DNA of 64,000 nt from Cordylochernes scorpioides (GCA_030710605.1 CP092872.1:4412715-4476714), one strand, 5' to 3'; counted from the stretch's first letter, positions 32,329 through 43,260 are shown. The notes: generated from the letters alone by a model not told the origin. A program made the numbers and translations.

Positions 32329-33649
32329 ACTGTTGACCTGCAGGATAGGAAAAAAGCAATATTGTTTCCAAAGACTTTAAGTTGAAAAGTCACAAAATTT
32401 GCTACCAGCTACATGCGTTCTTTTTACTATGGTGTGATTTCCACAGGATGGATCTACATTATAATTTCTCCAGAGCTTAAGGTAGCAAACAGTACTTTCA
32501 CAATAAATAAATATCAATGCCAAAAGCCAGAGTTATGATAGCATGTTGCAGTGTACTGTTGACCTGCAGGATAGGAAAAAAGCAATATTGTTTCCAAAGA
32601 CTTTAAGTTGAAAAGTATTATGAAACGTTAAATATATTATACGTACTTTCAAAAGCATAAAAAAAGCTATCTTGTAGTTTATGGTAATACAAAATACTAC
32701 AAAAAATGTTTAGCCAACCCTCAAATAAAGCAGTTACTGAAAATTCATTGCTGCTGCTTACAATATAAATGCTATTAGAGCATAAACATATTACATGGAA
32801 CAAACATATAGTAAAATATATGTAGCAAGTTATATTGTAAAACATACTCTTTTCAATAAATATACTTTTTACAACTTTAATAAAATTTATACGCACTCTA
32901 AATATAAGAAAGAAAAAAAATAGAATACTGTTCTAAAAATAATATACCTTATGAGATAAAATAGTACACTTATCTTTAAAAATGTAGATCGTTATATTTA
33001 CACTAATTAAAATTAAACGAAGCAAAATATATGAATAAGCTGCGAAATAAATAATAATTCCAATTAATTTAAATTGAAAAAATATTAATAAATGATTAAA
33101 TAAAATTTAAATTGAAAAAATATTACTAAATGATTAAATAAAATCTACCTTCTAAAAAGGAAAAGAAAGTTTTTCGAAATGCAATTTTTGTGCTTTTAGC
33201 CTAAATGTTAAACCAAAACCTCAACTCCCTACGTGCGAAATTTCACAATACAGTTTTAATTAACCCAGGTTCCGGGGGCGTATTTATTTGATAATGATCG
33301 ATTAAAATTATTTTCAAAGAGTTTAAATATATAAAAATAATCTTACCTTTTAAAGACACACATTAATCGGGTAAAATTACAAAACAACAACGTGTAAAAG
33401 TATTAACCAATCAAATTCATTTATCGTCGCGACCAGTGCGCCGCCAAGCGGTAAAGGGCTTGAACTAAGGAATTTTGGTTTAACATTTTTTAAAAATAGC
33501 ACATTAAACCTTTTCGTTTTTTTGAATAGCCTATATGTTAAACGAAATCTTCAGCTACCTACATGCGAAATTCCATAATGATTGAGTCAGTAGATTTTGC
33601 GTGATGCGATAACAAACATCGATTTCGCATTTCATTTTTATAGATATAA

Positions 33650-33920
33650 AGGATATAGAACGACATTTGAAAATTATCCCGCATGTGTTTCTTTTGAACG
33701 CAAATTCAAAATTAATTTTAAGGAGAAATAACGATTATTTCTAACCTTAGAGATGAATTATGAAAGGATGAATTGTGAAGAGTAATGATAAACGGAAAAA
33801 TAAAGTTTCAAGGGATAGGAATAATTTTAAAATGTCGTTCTACAATCATAAGCCGCATTATATTGTATTATATGTAAATATATTTTATAGATGGCATAGT
33901 GCTAACCTTACTGTTCACCT
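33650..33920. repeat. Fold-back tRNA-element family, decayed copy
   Basis: Colinear with 59940-60090 (CTTTTGAACGCAAATTC, GAGAAATAACGATTATTTCT, GAAGAGTAATGATAAACGGA), but the tRNA-like part is reduced to TTCAAGGGATAGGAATAA. It ends ACAATCATAAGCCGCATTAT as the mirror of 59910-59935. Confidence 0.6.
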
Positions 33921-34499
33921 TCCAGTACTTTCTCCACAAATTAAACCATCCTGGTATCACAGATTAAATTAAAATATCTAACGAGCCCACACACCTTATA
34001 CCATTTTATTAAATTGACTTTTTGTTATTCAGAAGACGATTAAAAAAATCGTCTGATGAAAAATTCAAGAAATGAAAAATTTTCCCCCACGCTTCAGTGA
34101 GTCGCTTCGGGAAAAGAAAAAAAAAAGTTTTTTTTTTCGTTCCTTTTTTTTAAACTTCGCTTTTAAATATTTTAAAAGTTTTTTTTTTAATATTAAGGTG
34201 CAAAATCGAGCACAAATTTTTAATTTTTTTTTTCATTTTAAGGACAAAGATTTTTTTATATTAATAGTATAGTACATTTTATATATTTTAGCATTTTTTC
34301 TATAATATTTTTATATATAAAACTATTTGTAGAATATTAAAAAAAAAAACATTAGATATATATATATACATAGCTGAACAAATACAAATTTCAAGAGAAT
34401 GAAATTATAACTGTTCTATTCTTAATACGTGAATGTATATATTTGATACACTCGCCTTTTCAGTTATACGCTAACCTATCTACAGTGATTTCTGTGGCC

Positions 34500-34862
34500 A
34501 CTGGACATGTGTCGGACCTGAAGGCTGTTGTTGGGTTCTGTGCTGCCTGGAGTATAGGAGCTCCATCTATGCTTCCTTCCTGTGGTGAATTTGTATAAGA
34601 CCCTGGAGGCTGTTGTTTGGTTCTGTGCTGCCTGGAGTATAGGAGCTCCATCTATGCTTCCTTCCTGTGGTGAATCTGTTATAAGACCCCGGAGGCCGTT
34701 GTCGGGTTCTGTGCTGCCTGGAGTATAGGAGCTCCATCTATGCTTCCTTCCTGTGTTGAATCTGTATAAGACCCTGGAGACTGTTGTTGGGTTCTGTGCT
34801 GCCTGGAGTATAGGAGCTCCATCTATGCTTCCTTCCTGTGTTGAATCTGTATAAGACCGGGT
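34500..34862. repeat. 85-bp minisatellite, about 4 copies
   Basis: Unit marked by GTTCTGTGCTGCCTGGAGTA at 34535, 34620, 34706 and 34791. The minus strand stays open with repeated APILQAAQNPTT, a by-product of the repeat. Confidence 0.92.
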
Positions 34863-34885
34863 GGTCTCAATAAAGCCATATATAT
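34840..34885 (+). mobile_element. LINE-type 3' tail
   Basis: GAATCTGTATAAGACCGGGT, hairpin AGACC-GGGT-GGTCT, then CAATAAAGCC. It terminates the 85-bp array and matches the tails at 21101 and 22496, without a TTG run. Confidence 0.5.
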
Positions 34886-35029
34886 GTGTATATTTGATAA
34901 TGTTCAAATATATAGTTTTTTAAAGTTAAAATATAAATATTACGATTTTCATTTCAACAATAATATAATTGTGAATAAATAGTACAAATGTGATATTGTA
35001 CTGGGATAAGGTTCATAAATTAAAAATAG

Positions 35030-35125
35030 ACAAAAAAGGCATCTTCTTATTTTTCAACTGAAAGTTACTGATGGTTTGCGTCATTAGAAACTTTCAGTTG
35101 CACGATAAGGAGATGCATTTATTCT
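35030..35125. repeat. Repeat family E fragment
   Basis: CAACTGAAAGTTACTGATGG and CTTTCAGTTGCACGATAAGG, shared with 40360-40450, 41410-41510, 54325-54400 and 58690-58815. Confidence 0.5.
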
Positions 35126-35449
35126 TTAATAGCATTGTTGTGCCGCTGCTGTGTCAAAGATGGTCAAATAAACATATGAGATATGTATAGGATTTCTGTT
35201 TGAATCCTATCTATTTACATATCAGCGTATTATAGAGAATTAAATTTCAAAATAATATGACATAAACGAAAATTACATGCAACATAATGTTCATATAAAA
35301 AAATAATTCATATAACCACATATTAATTAGAATTAATATTTATCAAATTATGTAACCTATATGTAAATCTAAATATGTTAATTATTCAATCAGGCCAATA
35401 TGCAAAATAATAGCTACATATATAAAATGTAATCTCAGATTAGATGGTT

Positions 35450-35530
35450 GGTCGTTTATTAATTCCTGTAGAAGGGCGTATGAGCCCGAAAGCTTGTGTT
35501 ATAATTATGAAATAAAAGATACGCAGCCCT
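35450..35530 (+). repeat. Hairpin AGGGC...GCCCGAAAGCTTG motif
   Basis: CTGTAGAAGGGCGTATGAGC then CCGAAAGCTTGTG and AAATAAAAG. Hammerhead-like by shape but with U at core position 6 and no stem I. The same motif is at 5215-5265 (minus), 2390 and 41218. Confidence 0.45.
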
Positions 35531-35816
35531 AGATGCTTTGTTTTAACTTATTTATAGAGAACAGTAACATAAAACATACAACAATAGGGACTTCACTGAT
35601 GGACAGATACTGGGCTTCTTCTTCTTGATTGGTCGGTTTTCAGCTATTGTTGGAATAAACACATGTGGTCAAACTGACTAACCCTACCTGTTACCACGGC
35701 GATGTCGTACCTTTCTTTTTTTTTTTTTTTTTTTTTTGAGGGGGGGAAGGCTTCTTCATCATCGTAACAATTTCGCTCCTTTCTCTTAAAAAATAAACAA
35801 AAACTATGATCAGAGA

Positions 35817-36630
35817 AATTATTTATTAGCATACACAGATGGATCATCAGACCTTACCCTGAGTAATAGAGGGGCCGGAATTAACCTAATACTCAAAGAT
35901 AGAACACACATCAAAATCAAAGAAGCAGCAGGACAGATTTCGTCAAACTTCATTTGTGAACTGACAGCTATCTGGAAAGCCCTTTATGTATGCCTGAACC
36001 AACCATCCCTGCATCAAGCAGAAGGAATCATAATATACAGCGACTCCAGATCCGCTTTAGAAGCAATTCAGAAGGGCAATACTAGAATCACGCAGAAACT
36101 ACACTCATTACTTACCCAACTAGAAACATTGGAGAAGAACTGCATTCTACAATGGATTCCTGTCCATGTTGGGATCGAGGGTAATGAAATGGCAGATGAA
36201 TTGGCAAAGGAAACCAGAAAGCTGAGCCAAAGGAAAGAACAAATGTCAGTATTTGACGCTGATGCTTTGGCAAAATACAAGATAATCAAACAAAAAATAA
36301 GAAAAGATCAAATATGTGAAATAAACTCTGAGCGAAAACTGACAAAAACTATAACAAGACTTAGAGCAAAACACTATAAAGGAATGACAATACATCCAGA
36401 TGGCACAAGAACTTATAAAGCATGCAACAACTGTCCTGGTGTGGAACTAACACCTACTCACATATTCTCATGCCCAGCAATGGCCGCAGCCTTGCAGAAA
36501 ATTGACTTAGACCCAGAGCAGCAGTTTTACACACCCAAGATAGTGGACATTGCTGCTGCTGTGATGGAGATGCATGGAGACATCTGAGACTCTTCTTTGG
36601 ACACGACAACAACAACAACAACAACATAAA
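35817..36630 (+). mobile_element. 5'-truncated LINE with (CAA)n tail
   Basis: Holds the RNase H reading frame, then GACTCTTCTTTGGACACGA and ACAACAACAACAACA. Left boundary near 35800 follows a T-run. Same family as the insertion at 25785-26019 and the remnant at 62250. Confidence 0.85.
35829..36587 (+). CDS. LINE ORF2 C-terminus: RNase H and zinc knuckle (partial)
   Basis: Open for 253 codons without an upstream start, so it is the 3' part of a longer ORF2. RNase H residues are all present: AYTDGSS (Asp), FICELTAIWKAL (Glu), IIYSDSRSALEA (Asp) and QWIPVHVGIEGNEMADELA (His/Asp). A knuckle CNNCPGVELTPTHIFSCPA follows, and the end is AAAVMEMHGDI. RNase H in a non-LTR element points to the I/R1/LOA-type groups. 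The element is 5'-truncated, so it cannot move by itself, but the frame is intact, which suggests recent insertion. Confidence 0.88.
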   Translation, partial: AYTDGSSDLTLSNRGAGINLILKDRTHIKIKEAAGQISSNFICELTAIWKALYVCLNQPSLHQAEGIIIYSDSRSALEAIQKGNTRITQKLHSLLTQLETLEKNCILQWIPVHVGIEGNEMADELAKETRKLSQRKEQMSVFDADALAKYKIIKQKIRKDQICEINSERKLTKTITRLRAKHYKGMTIHPDGTRTYKACNNCPGVELTPTHIFSCPAMAAALQKIDLDPEQQFYTPKIVDIAAAVMEMHGDI

Positions 36631-36664
36631 CAAAAACAAAAGGACTGGCGACATAAAAGACTTT

Positions 36665-36696
36665 ACCTTTCCTTAAGGTCTATCCATGAGTGTATG
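36665..36696 (-). repeat. Single Tc1-type terminus
   Basis: TTTCCTTAAGGTCTATCCAT then GAGTGTA, one end of the satellite-bearing MITE family; no partner end seen. Confidence 0.4.
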
Positions 36697-36857
36697 TCGT
36701 CATTTTGAAATTGCCATGCGATTTATAAGATCTTTCAAAAGTAGGATACAAATTAAAGGCTTTAGTAATAGTAATGAATTACCTTTCTGAATTTCAAATT
36801 ATTTCTAGGAAAGCTGAAAATACAGATGTGTTTTACAACAGAAATAATAGGCAGATA

Positions 36858-37440
36858 TCTATATATATAAAAATGAATGTTTGTATGTTTGTCTGTTGGT
36901 TGGTTGGTTGGTTTGTATGTCCGGTATACAAATTCGCAGTAGTTCACTAATTCAAACCAAAATTTCAATACATAGGTAAAAAATAACGAGGATGACGATA
37001 GGCTATTTTAAAAAATATATAAATCAATTATTAAAACTATATATTCAAATTATTCTAAATAGCTCATCTAGAACGCGGTGGAACTGATGGCGGGGCACGC
37101 ATATTGGCCGCCTGCGACACGTGGCTTCCCTGTGCGCGCGCATGCGCCGGGAAGCCACTCGCACGCCGGCAGCCGACGGGAGCAGTCGCTTGCTCGCCGG
37201 GAGTCAACGGGCGCGCGCATGCGCCGAGAAGCCACTCGCACGCCGGCAGCCGACGGGAGCAGTCGCTTGCTCGCCGGGAGTAAACGGGCGCCGACATTTA
37301 ATCATGTAAACCCGGGCGTTGCCGGGCAACCCGAGGAAGCAAGGTGTAGACAAGATGAAGATCTAGATGGAGATTAAAACGTTTTTAAAATATATTCGCA
37401 CTCGGGTAAAACCCGGGCGTTGCCCGGGCCATTCGTCTAG
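36858..37440 (+). mobile_element. Helitron with GC-rich passenger repeats
   Basis: 5' TCTATATATATAAAAATGAA after A; 3' hairpin CCCGGGCGTTGCCCGGG, then CCATTCGTCTAG and T. 583 bp. Its 5' third matches the Helitron at 7687. The middle is foreign in composition (see 37133). Confidence 0.92.
37133..37290. repeat. GC-rich 77-bp direct repeat in Helitron
   Basis: Two near-identical units (CGCATGCGCCGGGAAGCCAC, CGACGGGAGCAGTCGCTTGC). Very GC-rich in AT-rich surroundings. Frames open on both strands are a consequence of composition. Confidence 0.85.
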
Positions 37441-38160
37441 TCATTTATAAGAAGATATAAGGCTACACAGACGAGTTGTTTCATTGAAAATGTAGAATCG
37501 GTGAGCTTTCAGACAATAAGTTCCTTTAAAAGGCGGAATAGAAGCTGAATGAGGGATCTCCAGATTCGCCTCTATTGGAGGTTTTATTTTATTGAGAGTA
37601 GGATTATCACAGTGTTATTTATTTTTCATTTTACAAAGGTTTTCACTCAAAAAGATGGTAGCAAATTTTGAATAAAAAGTATTTACTATTTGCAAAAATC
37701 TAAAAAAATAGAACCATACAATTTTGCAATCTTAAATATTTTGGTATTATATAAAAAATTCCATCAAAATTACATAAAGAAAATTATTTCGAAGGCATAT
37801 GAAGCGAGTAAAGTGGAACATTTTACTTCAAAATTGTGTTTAAAGAAGAAAACTCTTTACTGTAAGCAAACGACAAAATAAAAGCGATTTATTTCGATGC
37901 AGACGACCAGTGGGAGCTGCCATCTTGAGAAATGACCAGAACCGAGATTGGCGTCTGGGGACATTCTGGCGGACCTTGTCCTCTTTTTGTCGGACACCTC
38001 CGTGATATCCTCATTACAGCGTGGGAGACTTTCTTTTCCTACAACGGAGTATTTAGCACTGTGTAGGATTTATATGTATCTCTCTCTCTAACTGAAGTGG
38101 AATATTTGTGTTTTTATAGTTTATCATATCGGATACCATTCCTTTTATTCTAGAGAGAAG
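37441..38160. other. Unassigned stretch
   Basis: No repeat family or gene recognised. A short plus-strand frame (37690-37881) is Lys-rich and AT-driven. Confidence 0.4.
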
Positions 38161-38164
38161 GATT

Positions 38165-39218
38165 CAAAGCTGTATATGTGTTGGGTCCGAAGACCATTCC
38201 ATCCTTGTCAAGGGGAGTTCTAACTGTATATGTGTTGGGTCCGAAGACCATTCCATCCTTGTCAAGGGGAGTTCTAACTGTATATGTGTTGGGTCCGAAG
38301 ACCATTCCATCCTTGTCAAGGGGAGTTCTAACTGTATATGTGTTGGGTCCGAAGACCATTCCATCCTTGTCAAGGGGAGTTCTAACTGTATATGTGTTGG
38401 GTCCGAAGACCATTCCATCCTTGTCAAGGGGAGTTCTAACTGTATATGTGTTGGGTCCGAAGACCATTCCATCCTTGTCAAGGGGAGTGCTAACTGTATA
38501 TGTGTTGGGTCCGAAGACCATTCCATCCTTGTCAAGGGGAGTTCTAACTGTATATGTGTTGGGTCCGAAGACCATTCCATCCTTGTCAAGGGGAGTTCTA
38601 ACTGTATATGTGTTGGGTCCGAAGACCATTCCATCCTTGTCAAAGGGAATGCTAACTGTATATGTGTTGGGTCCGAAGACCATTCCATCCTTGTCAAGGG
38701 GAGTGCTAACTGTATATGTTTTGGGTCCGAAGACCATTCCATCCTTGTCAAGGGGAGTGCTAACCGTATATGTGTTGGGTCCGAAGACCATTCCATCCTT
38801 GTCAAGGGGAATGCTAACCGTATATGTGTTGGGTCCGAAGACCATTCCATCCTTGTCAAGGGGGGTGCAAACTGTATATGTGTTGGTTATGAAGACCATT
38901 CCATTCTTGTCAAGGGGAGTGCTAACTGTATATGTGTTGGGTCCGAAGACCATTCCATCCTTGTCAAGGGAAGTGCTAAATGTATATGTGTTGGGTATGA
39001 AGACCATTCCATCCTTGTCAATGGGAATGCTAACTGTATATGTGTTGGGTCCAAAGACCATCCCATCCTTGTCAAGGGGAGTGCTAACTGTATATGTGTT
39101 GGGTCCGAAGACCATTCCATCCTTGTCAAGGGGAGTGCTAACTGTATATGTGTTGGGTCCGAAGACCATTCAATCCTTGTCAAGGGGAGTGCTAACTGTA
39201 TATGTGTTGGGTCCGAAG
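38165..39218. repeat. 54-bp minisatellite, about 19.5 copies
   Basis: The unit GTATATGTGTTGGGTCCGAA, GACCATTCCATCCTTGTCAA, GGGGAGTTCTAACT is 54 bp, that is 18 codons. Both strands therefore read through without stops: minus MVFGPNTYTVRTPLDKDG, plus YVLGPKTIPSLSRGVLTV. Left units are nearly identical; right units (from about 38640) carry variants. Nothing else supports a gene. Confidence 0.95.
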
Positions 39219-39224
39219 TCCGAA

Positions 39225-39490
39225 TCGTGTTTACGCAAACTTGGTCTTAAAATACACATTTCTTGATTTCTCAGGAAGTTTCTGGGACCATATATTTGGC
39301 ACAACGTTGACGAGGGCCAACAGCCCTAAACGCGTTCGGGTTTGACCTTTCCCGATTTATAATTTGGATTGGCCAAATATCAGGGAACAGGTTAAATCAA
39401 TGTTTAGTTGATTTCTGTTTCACTAAATGGCGATCTGCTATCTAAAAAGAACATGTGCTCGTGGTCAGGATATGCCTTCTTTTATATTAA
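39225..39490 (+). repeat. Repeat family B, copy with mutated ribozyme
   Basis: TCAGGAAGTTTCTGGGACC, TTGACGAGGGCCAACAGCCC, TAAACGCGTTCG, then GGATTGGCCAAATATCAGGG and CAGGATATGCC. Core changes C3 to U and GAAA to UAAA would inactivate the ribozyme. It abuts the minisatellite. Confidence 0.75.
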
Positions 39491-39949
39491 TATATCTATA
39501 TAGAGAGAGATAGATTGAAATAAAGTCTATATCTCACTATAAGACATATATATTCCGCTGAGTAAACCAGGCCTGCAGGTAGAATCAACCGGCAGGCAGA
39601 GATGTTAGGTATGCGGGAATGTGAAGCGGGAGGTATTTGCCGCCAATATTTGCCCAAGGCGGTTTGGCCAGATAGAATTTGCCGGATGGGGCGAACAATT
39701 AGTCCTAACTCTATTACTGTGGGAAGGCATTTAATCCAGTTAGCACTTTATTGTCTATTCTCATAACTCATGGAATCTCCAGTCCAGTATTGTCCTATTC
39801 TTCTCCTACATTACTGGATGACATTTCACAATCTTGTCTCATTTTTAAAATAATAAATCGATTTTGTCAGGTCACCAGACTCTACTGTGGTTGAATGGTT
39901 GTATGGGTTTTCCCACTATGTACTAAATGTCAACCTACAACCCCAAAAC

Positions 39950-40187
39950 ACATTATTGACTGTATTGACTCATCATTGATGAGCTCTACTCATCGCCGGC
40001 AGACACTATCAACAAGCTCTACAAGCTTGATACCCTGATATGATTGAGTGGAGATAAGAAAGAAGAAGACATTATTGACTGTATTGACTCATCATTGATG
40101 AGCTCTACTCATCCCCAGCACAGACATCATCAACAAGCTCTACAATCTTGATACCCTGATATGATTGGGTGGGGATAAGAAAGAAGA
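39950..40187. repeat. About 119-bp tandem duplication
   Basis: CATTATTGACTGTATTGACT ... GATAAGAAAGAAGAAG twice in a row with small differences. Unknown function. Confidence 0.85.
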
Positions 40188-40319
40188 AGTAGACCACACT
40201 CTACACATGGCTGTAATGGGGGCACTTGGTTAATTATGATTCTAAAATAACTTTAGATCTTCAAATTTAAAGCTAAAATTAACTTCATGAAAAAAATGGA
40301 AAGTAAAATTGTTCAAGGC

Positions 40320-40450
40320 TCAGGTAGATTAATTACGAGATAGAAATCTCCCGATCTTGCAACTGAAAGTAAAAATCAACGAGAATAGTTGATATTTATT
40401 CCGATAGATGGCGCAAGCCATCAGCAACTTTCAGTTGCACGATAAGGGGA
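40320..40450. repeat. Repeat family E copy
   Basis: GCAACTGAAAGTAAAAATCA, GATAGATGGCGCAAGCCATC and CTTTCAGTTGCACGATAAGG form an imperfect inverted repeat. Confidence 0.55.
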
Positions 40451-40792
40451 TTTCCTTTTTTCTTGACATTTATATTAATGAAATATATATCTACCGCGGA
40501 TTGTTGCATAGATATAATTTTTGTTTATATTATAAATGTATAATATGAAAAATCACACATATATAAAATCTATTTTAAAAAACTTGTAATTTCATCATGC
40601 GATAAATGTTCGTAACTGTAAACTGAAAAATAGAAAATAATTATGTGTTGATTTATGTTAGACATAAATTGTATCACCAACTTCTGCCTTTTGTAACTAA
40701 ATGACTGCCCCTGTGAGAATGTACTCACTTTAATTTTCATTTCCAGGTTGAGAATTATAATTATACATATAATATAGTATATATTATAAAGG

Positions 40793-41134
40793 TATATAAA
40801 ATGGAAGGATTTAAAAGCACAAATGTTTCTTTTATACACAATACAAACTTCTACTGCCCTTACTGCGATGAAAAAATTATATTGGGAGGGCTTGGCTCAT
40901 CAGTGGAGAACCCTCCCAGCGGTTTCGCCAATTTAATCCACCAGACCGCTTCTCAGAGCTCTAATACTGTATTGGATCATTCTGCTTATATACGCAGCGC
41001 TGAAGGGTGGAATCTCAAAAATGGTTTTCAAGAAAACTATGGACATAAGCTTATAGGACAGTAGAATTACATTCAATATAGTTTGAATTATGTATAAAAG
41101 AAACATTCGTGCTTTTGAATCCTTCCATTTTATA
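40793..41134. mobile_element. MITE A, complete copy (subfamily)
   Basis: The TIR TATATAAAATGGAAGGATTT is mirrored at 41115-41134; inner blocks CTACTGCCCTTACTGCGATG and CTTATAGGACAGTAG. The copies at 2995 and 3345 belong to this subfamily. Followed by AGATGGCGCGTTATTG. Confidence 0.8.
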
Positions 41135-41409
41135 TGTATAGATGGCGCGTTATTGCTTTGTGTTAATATAGGTATATAATATATTTACATTTATAAAGAA
41201 AGATGTGATACTCTTGATGAAGGACTGACAAGTCCGAAAGCTTGTAAATAAAAAGTTTGCACAAGAAACTTAACCCTGAAAGCTTTATTTATTTTATTAT
41301 GAAGAAAGAATGAAAAATATCAAACACAACACAAGATAATTTTAAAAGTTCTCCATTGATTTTATTATCAATAAAATAATGTGTACGTTCCAACATATAT
41401 ATTTAATAA

Positions 41410-41510
41410 AAAGAAATCTCCGTATCATGCAACTTAAGGTTGATGATGGCTTGCACCATCTATCGCAATGAATATAAACTAATTGTTGATTTTTTACTTA
41501 TTCCAGAAAT
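41410..41510. repeat. Repeat family E fragment
   Basis: TCATGCAACTTAAGGTTGAT, GGCTTGCACCATCTATCG and CTAATTGTTGATTTTTTACT. Confidence 0.45.
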
Positions 41511-41873
41511 GGCCGAATAGAAAAAATAGAGGTAACCCAGGCTCCTAGAGCTATCTCTATTTATTTATTTATTTATTTACTCTCATTTTACAGTGTGTAT
41601 TGTGTGAATGTACCATTCGAGCATAAAGCTCACGAATCACTTTGTCGTGGATGTTAGGCATCAAGAATTTCTAAAAAATGGCCTTCAGAACTTACTGGAA
41701 GGTCACAGTTCAGGTAGAGTGAAGTCCAGGTCTTTTATGTCTTGGATTGAGGTCTCCATCAAATTGGAACAATTCTTGTATAACTGGATTTTGGGAAGTA
41801 GAGAGTTTTAGATATAATTTCTGGGTCGAGGATATGTATATTTTTTCTATATTAGGCTGGTTTAAGTCCTGCT

Positions 41874-42086
41874 TTAAAATGTTACTATAGGGAGAATACA
41901 GCTTCTGTATAAAGTAAATTTTTGGTTAACAGATAAACCACTTTTTGAACTGAACATATTGGATAATGAGGCTTTGGCTATTTTAGATTTTCTTATTATA
42001 TCCTTCACGTGGCTGGTGAAGTTCAGTTTAGAATCGAAAGTGACTCCCAAATATACCACTATTTTCTCTAATTGGTCAAATATCAT
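41874..42086 (-). pseudogene. LINE reverse-transcriptase thumb fragment
   Basis: Minus strand reads YLGVTFDSKLNFTSHVKDII ... SVNQKFTLYRSCILPIVTF, the segment after the palm domain of Jockey/I-type reverse transcriptases. Ends on both sides are lost. Confidence 0.75.
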
Positions 42087-42279
42087 TTCTTAGTTAATCA
42101 ATAAGAACTACCCACGTACGCGTTTCGACGACTTTTAGTTGCCTTTGAAGATGCCTTTTGATCTAATAATTATTTCACCTGATCCCAGTACAACATTACT
42201 TTTGTACAATTTTTCATATATGCTTAATAAAGATTTTTCCCTGCTTTCACATTTCGATAAATCAATAAAGAATCAACAA

Positions 42280-42830
42280 CAAAAAGCCTTTACTTAGGGT
42301 CACTGACCCTATACAGGATTCACCAGAGGTATGCATAAGAACAAAGCAGTGAGACAAAGGAAACAACGATATAAACAGAAGAAAAAGAAAAAAAGGAAAT
42401 AAAAAACAAGAAAGAGAAAGAGGGAATCAAGAGAAACAACACAAAAAGAGTAGTAGTAAGAAAGTGAGGAGTGAGTGTCACTTGGCCTTCTTCTGAGATA
42501 TGGACTTGTGGAAACCATAAAACGCCGTAGCAATATAATTATTTTGGGTCATATTGTCAATTATTGATGGAAGTGAAGCACAGAGTTGCCCAGTTTTGAG
42601 CATAAGGGTTCTTCTTTCAGAGCAGAGAAATCAAAAATATAGTGATTGATTTCATTTTTTAGTTTTGTATTACAGAAGGTACAAATCGGGTCCTCGCCGC
42701 AGAGCATCTTGGTGTGGTTTTCTCTAAAAAACCTTAATAAAGAATCAAAGGTTTTATTTATTTTCATAATTCTTTTATTTCTCGTGGCTTTCGGGCTAAC
42801 ATGTCCTTCAACACGGATATCCTGAAACAA
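42280..42830 (-). mobile_element. LINE 3' end, minus strand
   Basis: A zinc knuckle CTFCNTKLKNEINHYIFDFS is seen at about 42610-42680; its last Cys has become Phe. Downstream: GGTGAATCCTGTATAGG, hairpin AGGGTC-AGT-GACCCT, AGTAAAGGC and TTGTTGTTG. Related to 22270-22560. Confidence 0.72.
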
Positions 42831-42930
42831 ATTCTATCCAACAGTGCCATAATTTGCTAGAAGTGGTACTTCTGATGTTTCCGTGTTGAAGAAGGACATG
42901 TTAGCCTCAAAGCTCGAGAATTAAATGAAA
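42775..42930. repeat. Inverted repeat with GCCCGAAAGC hairpin motifs
   Basis: GTGGCTTTCGGGCTAACATG ... CTTCAACACGG and, inverted, CCGTGTTGAAG ... GACATGTTAGC. Imperfect hairpin; each arm contains the same small stem as seen at 11852-12028. Confidence 0.6.
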
Positions 42931-43019
42931 TGTTGAAAAGAAACCAAAGCCTAAATTACTTATTGGTTATTTCAAAATTTATACTTAAATAAAAATGAAG
43001 TATCGTAAAGAGATAGAGG

Positions 43020-43260
43020 TTACCTGGCCTGCATTCATATTTATATAAAAAATAGACACTTCGGCCAGTTGGAGTTTTTTATTTTCTCAAAGTTTCGACA
43101 AAAATCTTTTGTCTTCGTCAGGAGAAGTAAATAAAAATAAAGCATTTGGCAAGGTGTTAAGAATTGTTCTGCAAAAAGATTTTTGTCGAAAAAAACGTTG
43201 AGGAAATAAAAAACTCCAACTGGCCGAAGTGTCTATTTTTTATATAAAAATGAATTATTT
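43020..43260. repeat. Repeat family G, palindromic
   Basis: Outer arms AATAGACACTTCGGCCAGTT and AACTGGCCGAAGTGTCTATT; inner GGCAAGGTGTTAAGAATT shared with 54965-55180. Contains a hammerhead-like core on the minus strand. Confidence 0.65.
43084..43126 (-). ncRNA. Hammerhead-like ribozyme motif
   Basis: Minus strand: TTCTC, core CTGACGA, an extra A, stem II GACAAAA-GAT-TTTTGTC, GAAA, CTTT and GAGAA. TTCTC pairs with GAGAA as stem I. The conserved core is intact, but stem III is at most one pair and there is an unpaired A before stem II, so activity is uncertain. Confidence 0.45.

Larger units (their letters stand above)
27864..33644 (-). mobile_element. Large degenerate Helitron(s) with helicase relic
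   Basis: The minus-strand 3' end is at 27864 (hairpin CCCGGGCAACGCCCGGG, then GGCTAG). The 5' end candidate is TCTATAAAAATGAAATGCGA at 33644. Related terminal blocks (GACCCGGCTTCGCC, GGTTTACTC, GAATGAATAGAG) recur at 27900 and 30450, so two related elements are probably merged. A Pif1-like helicase fragment lies at 29812-29990. Internal tandem duplications enlarge it. Exact pairing of ends is inferred. Confidence 0.6.

Noticed and set aside
37064..37377. GC-rich open frames on both strands
   Set aside because: They fall within 77-bp GC-rich repeats of a Helitron; both strands are open because stops are rare in such composition.
38150..39266. Long open frames on both strands with 18-residue repeats
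   Set aside because: The repeat unit is 54 bp, so openness is inherited from one unit; there is no independent sign of coding.
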